The translations under genes were made by a program, and so were the position numbers. DNA of 64,000 nucleotides from CAZLGM01 sp964558875 (GTDB taxonomy: Bacteria > Desulfobacterota > Desulfobulbia > Desulfobulbales > Desulfocapsaceae): NCBI GenBank assembly GCA_964558875.1, contig CAZLGM010000001.1, forward strand, positions 1-64,000, written 5' to 3'. Under the pieces are notes generated by a model, which had not been told where the DNA came from, did no database searches, and saw only the letters and a program-made list of their open reading frames with translations. Positions 35,801 through 46,500 of the stretch are shown one piece after another (positions within the stretch are counted from its first letter, which is position 1; every line of letters starts with the position of its first letter).

Positions 35801-36838
35801 GGGATTCGCGTTAGCCAGCTTAATGGCTTCCCGTAATGTAAGGTTCCCCGCACTGTAATTACCATCATCCGTATCACCCGGGTTATCAACCTTATAATCG
35901 GCCAACAGTGAAATGGTCCGGGTGCTGCTGAAATCGAGTCTGGACGCAACAGTGCCGTTGCCATATTCCAGCTCCCAGTCGCCGCCGGTTTCGGTTGAGC
36001 CGGTATCATCAGTCGATGCGGCCACATCGGCTTGGGTGAGTTTGGCTAAGCGGTTGACAAAGGCTTTGCCGGAATCACTCTCGGCTATCTTGCAGCCGTA
36101 GAGATTTATATCACCATCTTCAGATAGAGCACTTGTCCAGCCCTGGATCAGTTCCTCGTTCTTTTCAAGAGAGGCGGAATCCACCACATCGGAACCCAGA
36201 ACAAAATGACCGTCACCGCCATGGGAGAAAACATGAACAGCGCCAATATCTTCCCGTCCTTCCAGGGTTTCACTGATCAGATCAAGGCCGGAGTCGGTGG
36301 ATTGAACCACAATCACTTCAATCTCTTCCTCTTCCAACGTCTCGATGATCGCTTCCTTATCAGAAAGTGAGCCTGAAACAAAGGCGATCTCGTTTCTCTC
36401 TTCCTCTTCCCTGTCGCCACCACTCAACTGTTCATCATCGGATGACGAATCTGACTCGGATGATTCGGTTTCTGCTGCAGAGTCCTGTTCGTCAGCCTGA
36501 TCGGTTGATTCGTCAGAGCTGCTTTGCTCACTGTTTTCGTTTGATTCGGTGGTGTTGTCCGATGAATTATTGCTGTCTTGTGCGGCCTGATCAGATCCAG
36601 AGGAATTGTCAGAAGATGAAGGGGTCCTGTTCCCTTCTTGGGGTGTGTTTTCCGGTTCGGAGGCGGGATCGGGTTCGGAGCTGGAGTTTTGCTTGTCTGT
36701 TTCTTTCTGCTGTTCAGCTATCGGTTCAGACTCAACAGGTGTTTTGTCACCATCAGTGGTGGTATCTCCTGTGGTATCGCTTTCGCCGGGACCGGCGGCG
36801 TCAAACAGGATTCGGTCTTCCAGTGCGTATATAGCCAT
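32891..36838 (-). CDS. Giant beta-helix surface protein A, N-terminal part (DUF4347)
   Basis: 1,315 codons. Start at 36838 has GGAGG 6 nt upstream. Residues 1-16 carry MAIYALEDRILFDAA, a LEPR-XLL-like N-terminal tag of giant exported proteins. Residues about 17-147 are Ser/Asp/Glu-rich and disordered. About 149-310 are a DUF4347 domain (IAFVSGSLSDKEAI, HVFSHGGDGHFVLG, INLYGCKIAES, DVAASTDDTG, GGDWELEY). Two SLREA/beta-helix modules follow, and the frame stops at TAA inside the second module's end. There is no classical signal peptide. As drawn, this product lacks the conserved C-terminal domain shared with giant B. Confidence 0.85.
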   Translation of the reverse strand: MAIYALEDRILFDAAGPGESDTTGDTTTDGDKTPVESEPIAEQQKETDKQNSSSEPDPASEPENTPQEGNRTPSSSDNSSGSDQAAQDSNNSSDNTTESNENSEQSSSDESTDQADEQDSAAETESSESDSSSDDEQLSGGDREEEERNEIAFVSGSLSDKEAIIETLEEEEIEVIVVQSTDSGLDLISETLEGREDIGAVHVFSHGGDGHFVLGSDVVDSASLEKNEELIQGWTSALSEDGDINLYGCKIAESDSGKAFVNRLAKLTQADVAASTDDTGSTETGGDWELEYGNGTVASRLDFSSTRTISLLADYKVDNPGDTDDGNYSAGNLTLREAIKLANANPGADVITFADTISTISLAGTELLITDSLTINGEGRIIIDGGYVTGNFGSGTRIFNINDSDDTTNLDITLNDLTLQKGNSDSSVEHTGGAIFSRENLTINNTTISGSTATIWNGGGIYAGWGTTTINNSTISGNTAWSGGGVYAGRGTTIINNSTISGNTAGLGGGLGAWNSTTTINNSTISGNTTWNRGGGVSASYGDTTINNSTISGNTARDRGGGVYTRYSTTSVNNSTISGNKATYDDGGGVFIRADSGTTTTISSTIVGNNSGGGNDDDIFKTGGTLNVDYSLIETNSGFTIDTGTGNIIDVDPLLDDLADNGGPTWTHALLAGSPALNNGFHAAPAGQFDQRGAGFNRDDGAGVDIGAYEDQNPVLSLEVDYLVDEFDTDYSTGDLSLREAIELAKSPYIADTINFASSLVSGSTINMTQYDATTAPWGGQFEIAHDLTINGDGRITIDGGYTGTAGTGSRIFNIDDTSAGGDDSVNQNVTLSGLTLQNGNAYYYYGGGGSGNGYFGGGAIYSRENLTITNSTITKNINSGFSFHYSLYGGGILIKNSNSVDVTISNSTISYNTSSSHGGGLYVQTPDGATTISDTDFVGNTLSGGAVGGGAHITNGSGTTTISNSTFDLNEAGSVGGLYIRSDLGTITISDTTISRNEANWNFGGGYVRSDHSGTITIDNSSVYRNRAGNNGGGLGIKILGSSAEATVSNITVTDNEAQTLDGGGVYIRQVDGKLTISNSTISDNSAGGDGGGLFLYSWRGSSTIDNSTISDNEAANGKGGGVYVRTHGDDVTTLLSSTVSDNIADGAGGGVFSRAYDTSSFSVAGSTLSANESKGSGGGISVNVNETATISITNSTISGNETTAAHGGGVGVTVNSSGATSSITNTTITNNTSKQHGGGIHSSVLADNGTSRISSTIIGANISIDETSEDLYDASSADPLRQISADHSLISTLNGHGVADSATSGDGLGNIVG
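35103..35490 (-). repeat. Tandem 75-81-bp coding repeats in giant gene A
   Basis: Five consecutive units start at 35103, 35181, 35259, 35334 and 35409, and a further partial similarity begins at 35490. Each encodes one beta-helix coil of 25-27 residues with INNSTISGNTA and GGGVYA-like segments. Nucleotide identity between units is high, so this block looks recently expanded and prone to copy-number change. Confidence 0.75.
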
Positions 36839-36970
36839 TACAAACCTCCAGCGAGTTAACTCCTGATTTGATCGGCTAACTGCTCCTATATGTTGGTACC
36901 TACAGTGATTACAGCCCCTTAAATAAAACTACCGGAAGTGATGCTGCATGTCAAACGCGTTGTTTCGGTT

Positions 36971-39900
36971 TCAACCCAATATCCCACCCAACAGCTTATC
37001 AACCTCAGACTCAAAAGCGGGATGCTTCTTCAACCGTTGGTTGATGCCCTGGTACCAGTCCAGATCAGCCCGGCCATCGATACTGATCAGGGTTTCACCG
37101 GTATCAGATGTATGCTGAACATTCGATCCATCGCCGAGCAAGAGTCCCATTTCCAGTAAAATGGGCTCAAAGAGCGGATCATGTTCGAAGATGGGGATCA
37201 GCTCCTCTAGCCAGAAGAGTCGGGTTTCACCGTAGCGTACTTCAAGGTCAGCCAGGAAATCCATAAGCACATTGGCGCTGCCGGCGTAATATGCCTCCAG
37301 TTCGATAAAGAACGACGGCCATGAGCTATACTCTTTTCCGATAAAGTCGATAAATTGTTCGCCGTCACTGTAAACGAAGGCGAGCCGCAAAAGTTCGGTC
37401 GGAGGGAGTTCCTCCCCGTCTGCGGGAACCGGATCAACCGCAGGAGCAGGGGGGGTGGGGTCATAACCATTGCCGGTCGGATCCTCAAAGGCACCCATAT
37501 CGATACCGGAACCGTCATCTCTTGCCTCACCCCGCTGATCGGTAGTTAAACCGTCGGGATTGGAACCGGAGTTGAGCGCCGGGCTGCCGACATACAACAA
37601 GTGCGTTTGGGTGGGACCACCGTTGTTAGCCAGGGGACCGAGCCTGGGATCAAGGCCGACGATGTTGCCAAGACCGTCGCCGCTGGCAGAACTGTCGGGG
37701 ATTGCATGACCGGTGTCATCAGACTCGATCAGAGAATGATCAACATTCAGGGTACCGCCGGCTTCGTGAAAAAGATCGTTTCCTTCGATGGCGGCTGTAT
37801 TGTCGCCTATGATGGTGGAGACGATATCCGTCGTTCCATATTTGCTTAGAAAGACGCCACCGCCATTGCCATAGATACCGGTTGTATTATTGGCTATGGT
37901 TGAATTCTTGATAGTGGTTGTTCCGTAAGAGACCTCAATGCCGCCGCCGCCACCATAGGTGAGCCAGTTACCGGAAATAGTGGAGTTTTGAATGGTGAGG
38001 GTTCCTCTGGTGGTAATGCCTCCACCACCCTCTTCAGCACTATTACCGGAGATAGTGGAATCCGTTATTGTCGCTGTCCCGGAATAAGAATTACTGATAC
38101 CGCCGCCGTTTTCTTCTATTGACTGGTTGCCGGAGATGGTGGAACCGTCCACTGTGAGCGTTCCATAACTATTATTAATACCACCACCGTTATATCTGGC
38201 AGAGTTATCCGAAATCGTCGAGTTGTTGATGGTGGTCATGCCACTGGTATTAATACCACCACCAGATTCGTTGGCATCGTTTTCCGAGATGGTTGACTCG
38301 CTGATGGTCAGTGTTCCACTGTTGTGGATACCGCCGCCGGCGTTGTACTCAGCGGAATTATTACTGATGGTCGACTGGCTGATGATAGCTGTCCCGGAAT
38401 AAGAATTACTGATGCCGCCGCCGTAATACTTGGCTTTATTTCCCGAGACGGTTGAGTTGGTGACGGTAACTGTTCCGGAGTTGAAAATACCGCCGCCGTC
38501 ACCATAGGCGTAACTGGCCGAGACGGTAGAACCGGAGATGGTCAGGTTTTCCCTGTTGATTACGGCGCCCCCGTTTGCCCATGAAGCATAGCCGTTCTGC
38601 ATGGTCAATCCGGCCAGGGTGACGGCTCTTTGAACATCCGGATCTCCGTCATCGACATTGAATATCCGGTTATTGTCACCGCCATCAATGGTGATCCGGT
38701 TATCGCCGTTAATGATAATACCACGATTTATGGTGAACTCACCGTTGGCAGGATCAATGTTAATTGTGCCGGTGTCGCCGATAAAGTTTTTGGGCCCGGG
38801 AAGACCGGGGACAGCATCCGGAAGATCATTTAGATCATCGGCAAAGACGATTTTGTCGCCATACTCGGCAAAACCAATGGCTTCGCGCAGGGAAAGATCA
38901 CCGACACCGTAATCGGTATCATTCTCATCCACCAGGTTGTCTACAACATAGGCGGTCCCTTCAAAGGCGCCCATATCGGCCTGTCCATCCCTGACTCTGT
39001 CGTAGTTCGGCCCCCGCTGATCAAATGGAAGCCCGTCAGGATTGGAGCCTTTGTCGATGGCCGGACTGCTGGAGAGCAGAGCGTGGGTCTGGGTGGGGCC
39101 GCCGTTATCGGCCAGTTCATCAAGCTTGGCCTCTTGGTCTAAGATATTATCATTGTCTATAGGTCCCCCGGGTGGAGTCGTGTTGTCAACCTGGTGTCCG
39201 GCCGACGTTTGGATCAATGAAAACTCGGCATTGATGTTGCCAGCCACATCCCAGAGGTCATCAAAATTTACAGCAGAGCTGTTCTGACCGATAATCGTGG
39301 AACGGAGTGTGGTTGTTCCTGCTAATGAGTAAGTAACTGCTCCTCCACCCTGGCCTGTTGCCGAGTTATCAGCAATGGTTGAATTTGCTATGGTGGTTGT
39401 CGCGCTTCCACCAAATGTCATGGCTACCAGACCACCGCCATGGGCAAAATAAGCGGGGTGGGTGTTATCTGAGATGGTGGAGTTATTTGAGATAGTGGAG
39501 TTGGAAATAGTAACTGTACCGTTCCAGTTATAACTATAGAGACCACCGCCAAAAGCAGAATCACCGCTGGTGGAGTTGCCTGAGATGGTGGAGTTCTCAA
39601 TACTGATTGTGCCGTAACCGGTATAGATTATCGCACCGCCGCCGTGGGCGTCATCTCCGGCAGTGGAGTTGCCTGAGATAGTTGAGGTTTGAATACCAAC
39701 TTGACCGCGATTGCTAAAGATCATCCCACCACCACCGTGACTGTCTTCTCCACCGGTGGAGTTATTCGAGATGGTGGAGTCTTCGATGGTGGTAGTACCT
39801 GATGAACTGTAAGCCCAGACACCGCCGCCGCTGGCGTCATCTCCGGCAGTGGAGTTGTTTGAAATTGTGGAGTTACTGATTGTTGTTGTGCCGGAGTCGG

Positions 39901-40495
39901 TAGAGATGTACAGACCGCCGCCGTCAGCGTTCTTTCCGCCAGTTGAATTATCCGAGATCATGGAGTTTTCAATGCTCAGAGTACCTCTCTCAGTCATCAT
40001 CCAGACACCGCCACCCTCTGCACTATCTCCAGCAGTGGAGTTATCCGAGATGGTGGAGTCTTCAATGGTGGTGGTACCTGACGAGTGATAGATCCAGATA
40101 CCGCCGCCTCGGGCATCTTCTCCTTCTGTGGTGTTGCCCGAGACAGTGGAGTTCTCAATGGTGAAAGTGCCGGAATAGAGAGAACTGTTTAAGCCGCCGC
40201 CGTCTGCTGCCACCCCGCCGGTGGAGTTATTGGAGATAGTTGAGTCACTGACTGTGGTTGTTCCGGAGCCGACAAAGGTATAGACCCCGCCGCCGTGAGC
40301 TTCATATCCCTCTGTTGAATTGCCTGAAACGGTAGAGTTCAGCAGAACGATTGTGCCGGAATCTGTTGAACCATACAGTCCGCCGCCATAACCATAATCT
40401 GCCGTTGTCCGGTTAGCTGAAATGGTGGAGTTCTCAATCCTGAGGGTACCGTCGAGATTTCTGGAATAGAGACCGCCGCCTCGGTCGGTAGCCAT
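36971..40495 (-). CDS. Giant beta-helix surface protein B, C-terminal part
   Basis: 1,174 codons from the first ATG, with the frame open up to the TAG at 40577 and in register with the upstream frame. It contains the end of the fifth beta-helix module (coils of about 30 residues with NSTISNNSTAGDDAHGGG patterns), the sixth SLREA module and the 139-residue C-terminal domain (about 36974-37390). That domain matches giant A without gaps at 94 of 139 positions by eye. No ribosome site is visible at 40495, so it is not a separate gene start. Confidence 0.85.
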   Translation of the reverse strand: MATDRGGGLYSRNLDGTLRIENSTISANRTTADYGYGGGLYGSTDSGTIVLLNSTVSGNSTEGYEAHGGGVYTFVGSGTTTVSDSTISNNSTGGVAADGGGLNSSLYSGTFTIENSTVSGNTTEGEDARGGGIWIYHSSGTTTIEDSTISDNSTAGDSAEGGGVWMMTERGTLSIENSMISDNSTGGKNADGGGLYISTDSGTTTISNSTISNNSTAGDDASGGGVWAYSSSGTTTIEDSTISNNSTGGEDSHGGGGMIFSNRGQVGIQTSTISGNSTAGDDAHGGGAIIYTGYGTISIENSTISGNSTSGDSAFGGGLYSYNWNGTVTISNSTISNNSTISDNTHPAYFAHGGGLVAMTFGGSATTTIANSTIADNSATGQGGGAVTYSLAGTTTLRSTIIGQNSSAVNFDDLWDVAGNINAEFSLIQTSAGHQVDNTTPPGGPIDNDNILDQEAKLDELADNGGPTQTHALLSSSPAIDKGSNPDGLPFDQRGPNYDRVRDGQADMGAFEGTAYVVDNLVDENDTDYGVGDLSLREAIGFAEYGDKIVFADDLNDLPDAVPGLPGPKNFIGDTGTINIDPANGEFTINRGIIINGDNRITIDGGDNNRIFNVDDGDPDVQRAVTLAGLTMQNGYASWANGGAVINRENLTISGSTVSASYAYGDGGGIFNSGTVTVTNSTVSGNKAKYYGGGISNSYSGTAIISQSTISNNSAEYNAGGGIHNSGTLTISESTISENDANESGGGINTSGMTTINNSTISDNSARYNGGGINNSYGTLTVDGSTISGNQSIEENGGGISNSYSGTATITDSTISGNSAEEGGGGITTRGTLTIQNSTISGNWLTYGGGGGIEVSYGTTTIKNSTIANNTTGIYGNGGGVFLSKYGTTDIVSTIIGDNTAAIEGNDLFHEAGGTLNVDHSLIESDDTGHAIPDSSASGDGLGNIVGLDPRLGPLANNGGPTQTHLLYVGSPALNSGSNPDGLTTDQRGEARDDGSGIDMGAFEDPTGNGYDPTPPAPAVDPVPADGEELPPTELLRLAFVYSDGEQFIDFIGKEYSSWPSFFIELEAYYAGSANVLMDFLADLEVRYGETRLFWLEELIPIFEHDPLFEPILLEMGLLLGDGSNVQHTSDTGETLISIDGRADLDWYQGINQRLKKHPAFESEVDKLLGGILG

Positions 40496-40576
40496 ACTGG
40501 TGGTGATTGTACTGTCGATCAGGTGCAGGTTCTCGCGGCTTAAAACAGCGCCGCCGTCGCCTGCAGCATTGCCATT

Positions 40577-40579
40577 CTA
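40577..40579 (-). other. In-frame TAG interrupting giant gene B
   Basis: The flanking frames are in register (48766 minus 40495 is divisible by three). The codons around the stop read LSGLRM, stop, NGNAAGDGGAVLSREN, where almost every other module has LxLQNG. The stop therefore sits on a strongly predicted Gln codon, most simply CAG changed to TAG. Confidence 0.9.
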
Positions 40580-43500
40580 CATCCTCAAGCCGCTTAACCG
40601 CACATCCGAATTAAAACTGTTGTCACTGTCATCGATATTGAAAATCCGGCTGCCGCTGCCAGGGTCGACACCGTCATAGCCGCCGTCAATGGTTATTCGT
40701 CCCTCGCCTTCAATGATCAGATGTCCTGTAATGGCCAATTCACCCAGGGTCAAATTGATGGTGCCGGTATCGCCGATAAAGTTCTTGCCGCCGGGAGCCC
40801 CATCAGGCGCATCGTTGAGATCATCGGCAAACATGATTTTATCACCGGCCATGGCCTGGCCGATGGCTTCACGCAGGGAGAAATCACCATGACCGTGATC
40901 GCCTTCATTGGCGGCTTCATCCACCAGGTTATCAACAATCCAGGCAGTCCCCTCAAAGGCGCCCATGTCGGTCTGCACCCCCTGGGTTCGCTGATAGTTC
41001 GGTCCCCGTTGGTCAAAGCCAAGCCCGCTGGGATTTGAGCCGCTGTTGCTGGCCGGGCTGCCTGCAAGCAGAGCATGGGTCAAGGTAGGTCCGCCGTTAT
41101 CGGCCAGTACGTCGAGCAAGGGATCCTGACCGATGATGTTATTGCGGTCAAAATCACCGCTGCCTGTGGACGGATCGTTATCCACCTGATGACCATCCGC
41201 TGTCTGGATTAACGAGTATTCGACGCTTAAGGGATTGCCGGCCCCCAAGTCGGCAAGATCATTGCCCGTTCCGGTTGCAGAGTTGTTGCCGATAATGGTG
41301 GATTTGATCGAGGTTGCGGAACCTTCCCCATCAAGAGCAGCGCCGCCGCCGTCACTGTCGGCTCCTGTGGTAGAGTTGTGGGCAATGGTGGAGTTTTCGA
41401 TACTGGTTATGCCGTCATCATATGTACGGGCATACAGACCACCGCCATGGGCAGAGTCTCCGGCTGTGGAGTTGCCGGAGATTGTGGCGTTGGATACTTT
41501 GGCAACTCCTCCATAATTGTTCATCCATATACCACCACCACTGGCCTTGTCTCCACCAGTAGAATTACCCGAAACGGTAGCGTTTTCAACAGTGAGAGTG
41601 CCGCTACCCACAACCGCCGTCAGACCGCCGCCAAAACTATAATTGCCAGTGGTCGTGTTATCCGCGATAGTTGTGTTTGAAATGGTGGCAATACCATCAG
41701 CAGATATAACAAGAGCGCCACCCCCGGCAGCATAGCTTCCGGCGGTGGAGTTGTTTGAAATTGTCGAATTGTTGATACTGACTATGTTGTCATCAGTAAA
41801 AGCTATCAGGCCGCCACCGTGAGCATAATCCCCTGTTGTGGAATTATCCGATATGGTCGAGTTGTCGATTGTAACTGTGCCAACGTCGGAATACACCATC
41901 AGGCCGCCGCCGAAACTGTAGACATCCGCCGTGGAATTACCGGTGATGGTGGCGTTTGAGACTGTTGTCCTGCCGTAGTAGCTCTCGATGTAGAGACCGC
42001 CGCCATGAGCATAAAGACCGCCCGTGGAGTTGTCTGAGACGGTGAGGTCTGAAATCGAAATGGTGCCGTGATATGATGCAACAAAGACACCGCCACCGTA
42101 ACCATAATCACCAGCAGTTGAGTTGTTTGAGATGGTGGAATTTTTAATGGTGATGGTGCCGTATTCCGTCCCCAGGGACAGACCGCCGCCGGTGGCTTCA
42201 TAACCAGCAGTTGAGTTATTGCTGATGGTGGAGTTTTCGATGGTGATGTTGCCATAGATGGTGTAGGCGCTTACACCGCCGCCGTAAGCCTGGTCTCCGG
42301 TGGTTCTGTTGCCTGTGATGGTACAGTCAGAGATAGTCAGACTCTCCTTGCTGTAGATTGCCCCGCCGGGTCCGGCAGCAACACCATTCTGTAGTGTCAT
42401 GCCGGCCAGATGGACGTCGATATCCGGGGTACCGGGTGCGGAGTTGCCGTCGTCAATCAGGAAGATCCGGCTGCTCCAGCGAGCGTCGATACCGATTCGG
42501 CCATCACCGTCAATGATGAGATTCTTATCAATCTCAAATTGGCCCAGAGCGTTATCCATATTGATGGTGCCGGTGTTGCCAATCCAGTTTTTACCGCCGG
42601 GCGCACCATCATCCGCATTATTGAGATTGCCTGCAAAGATGATCTTATCACCATAGTCAGCATTAAAGATGGCCTCGCGCAGGGTGTAGTCACCGACGCC
42701 ATAATCACCATCCAGTTCATCCACCAGAGAGTCGACCACATGGGTACGAAAATATTCAATGGCGCCGATATCGGCCTGGCCGTCCTTCTCCCGCTGATAG
42801 TTGGGTCCGCGCTGATCGTACTGGAGCGTATTTGGGTTGGCGCCGGCGTTGTAGGCAAGGCTGCCGGCCAAAAGGGCGTGGGTCAAGGTGGGACCGCCAT
42901 TATCGGCCAGCGAATCAAGCATGAAGTCTTCATCGATAATATTGTTCTGGTCCGTACCGCCGGTACCAGTTCCCTGGTTATTATCGACCAGGTGACCATC
43001 CATTGTTTTAATCAGTGAATATTCGACGTTAAAAACACCGCCTGCTTCCAGGAGATCATTGCCCAAAATACCTGCCCGGTTGTTAGCAATGATGGTTGAA
43101 ATCATGTCGGTTGTGCCGCCGGATGTGGTGACAAACAGACCGCCGCCATAATAGCCGCCAACGTTTTCGGCAATGGTTGAGTTGGCAATTTCAGCACTAC
43201 CCGAACTGGTGTTCAGATAGACGCCGCCGCCGAAATAGTCTGCTCTATTGCCCGAGATGGTTGAGTTGCTGATAGCAGTTGTTCCGCTAAGAATATGGGT
43301 GCCTGGAGGTGGGCCGCCAGGAGGTGTGGGGCTGGCAGCAGTTATCGCAAAAACACCGCCGCCTTGTGCGAAGGCTGTGTTCTCCGAGAGAGTGGATTGA
43401 TAGATTGTTGTCGTGCCTGCGAGGGCCCTTGAAAAAATCCCGCCTCCGGAATAACCAGCATGATTTCCGGAGATCGTTGTGCGGTTGATATCAACTATAC

Positions 43501-46500
43501 TGCCCTGGTTCAATAAACCAGGTTCAGAGGCCTCGTTATAGACAAATAGTCCACCGCCGTAAGAGCCTGCCCTGTTATCTGAAATTGTGGAGTTGTTGAT
43601 GGTGACTATGGAGTAATCATCACCTTTGGCAAAGCTGTTCAGGAAGACACCACCGCCATCGCCTGCGGCCCTGTTTTCAGAGATGGTGGAGTTTTCGATG
43701 GTGAGTATGCCGATGCCGTATTCGCTGGAAGAGCTGGCAGCCCTGGCCCAAACACCGCCGCCATGAGAGTCATCTCCCGCTGTTGAGTTACCGGTAATTA
43801 TGGAGTTGGAAATCGTCGTGGCTGCGCCGTCGCTGGTTCTAAGATACATGCCGCCGCCATGAGAGTCATCTCCCGCTGTTGAATTGCCGGTAATCGTAGA
43901 GTTGGCAATGGTGATCTCCAGGATACCGCCGGGGTAGCTCTGGAAAGCCTTGGAGAAAAGACCACCGCCGTGAGAAGAATTTCCTTCTGTTGAATTGTCC
44001 GAAATGGTGGTATGTGAAATTGTGGTTGTACTGTCCCTGCGGGTCCAGGCAAATAGATCGCCACCGTAACCAGCGTTTTTAGTAGTGGTGTTGCCACTGA
44101 TTAAGGAATTGGAGATCTCAAGTTCACTGCCTTTCCATGTCCTGGTGTATAGACCACCACCATGGCCACCCGATCCGGTTGTTTCGTTTCCTGAAACAGT
44201 CGAACTGGTAATCTTTGTTGTACTGTATTCGGAAGTAACAATACATAGACCTCCACCGTAGGCATTCATTCCTGCTGTGTCATTTGTCGAAAAGGTCGAA
44301 TTGGAAATTATAGCTTTACTGTTATCGGTCTCAATGAATAGCCCGCCGCCATGGGCAATGTCTCCCATGGTGTAATTACCGGAGAAGGTGGAGTTGGAAA
44401 TAAAGGCATAACTGCTGTTGTCTGCAGTGATAAATACGCCGCCGCCGTAAGAGCTAGTTCCCCTGGTGGAATTACCCGAGATGATGGAGTTGGAAATGTC
44501 TATGGTCCCACCCACATCGGTGGAGAGGGCTAAACCGCCGCCAACACCAGTAAATGTCGCTGTGCTGTTTTTAGAGATTGTGGAGCCCAGGATTTCAATG
44601 GTGCCGTCCTCATTGTCAGAAAAGATGCCGCCACCGGATAGTGCCGTACTGCCGGTGATTGTACAGTTGACAACCTTAAGTGACTCTGTGGAGAAAATAG
44701 CGCCACCGACATCACCTGCTGCATTACCGTTCTGCAGGGTCAGACCGGAGAGGGTGACCTCGAGGAGAGGGCCAGGACCCGGATCATTGATATTAAAAAT
44801 CCGAACACCGGTACCGGGATCAGCGCCATCATAGCCGCCGTCAATGGTGATCCGGCCGTCGCCGTCAATGGATAGGTTTTGATCGATTTTAAACTCGCCG
44901 TCAGCATGGATCATACCAATGGTGCCGGATGTCGGCCAAGGCCCACCAGACAGATCATTCAATTGATCGGCAAAGGTGATCAATTCGCCTTCTTGAGCCC
45001 GGTCTATCGCTTCCCTGAGGGAGTAATCGCCCCAGCTGTAATCGGTGTCTTTTTCATCTACCAGGGTGTCGACAGCATGGAAATACTCAATTGCCCCCAT
45101 ATCGATGGTTCCCTGCACCCTGGCAAAACCGTCTCCTCGCTGATCGTTAATCAGGCCCCAGGGATTTGCGCCACCATTAATGGCCGGACTGTCATTGCCA
45201 AGGGCATGGGTCAGTGTCGGGCCGCCGTTGTCGGCCAGGGGCCCAAGCTGCGGATCGTAACCGACAATGTTGCCGCTCACACCGTTGGCAACCGTATGAT
45301 CGCCACCACCTTGTGTTTCAATCAGCGTATGGAAAACGATGAAGAAGCCGCCACCAGGTTGACGCAAAAGATCATGACCGATGGAGCCGGTGCCCTGAAC
45401 ACTGTTGTCGCCGATAATGGTGGAACTAATAATCATAAACCCACCGTGAGTGTCGGCGTAGACACCACCACCATCAGCATTATTTCCAGAAGTGTCGTTC
45501 CCTGAGATGGTGGAGTTTTCGATTAGGGTGGTACCGCTGGCATAAGTCAAGGTGTATATACCGCCGCCGTCAGCATCAACTCCGGAGGTTTTATTTCCGG
45601 AGATGGTGCTGTAGGTAATTTCCGTGGTGCCGCCTCCGGTCTTCGGCCAGGCACCGCCGGCGTCGGCATTATGTGCAGAGGTTTTATTTCCGGAGATGGT
45701 GCTGTAGGTAATTTCCGTGGTGCCACTGCCAAAAGTCCAGGCGTATAAGCCGCCGCCGGAGTTATTATCTCCGGAGGTAGAGTTTCCTGAGATGGTGCTG
45801 TTGGCAATTTTGATGTTACCGGTACCGCTGGTCCGGGCGTGTACGCCGCCGCCGTCAGCATTATTTCCAGAGGTTTTGTTTCCCGAGATGGTGGAGTAAT
45901 TAATTTCAGTATCAGCGGTGCCAGAAGTCAAAGCGAATACAGCGCCACCGTAACTCCCTGCACTATTGCCGGAAATGGTCGAGTTTGAGATGGTTAAATG
46001 ATCTGTGCCTTCAATCCTGGAAAAAACAGCGCCGCCCGCCGCTGCTCCTGAATGCCCATTCTGCAGAGTCAAGCCATTGATCGTGATCGCGCTGTCGTTA
46101 TCTGCGGAGTCAATATAAAAAATGCGGCTGCCGCTGCCGGGAACAAATTCATCATAGCCGCCATCAAGGGTAATATTTCCAGCCCCGTCAATAAATAAGT
46201 CATCGGTGATCCCAAACTGACCCATATCCATATCGATGGTGCCACTATTGCCGATAAAATTCTTGCCGCCGGGAGCCCCATCGGCAGCATCGTTGAGATC
46301 ATCGGCAAACCAGATATTGTCAACGCGGGCATCCGAATTGGCAAGAGTAATGGCTTCGCGAAGAGAAAAATCACCCGGTGTGTAGTCAGTGTCCAGCTCA
46401 TCTACCAGGCTGTCGACAACCAGGATGGGGGATTGATCCTCATAAGCGCCCATATCGACACCAGCCACATTTCTGTCATATCCTGCACCCCGTTGGTCGA

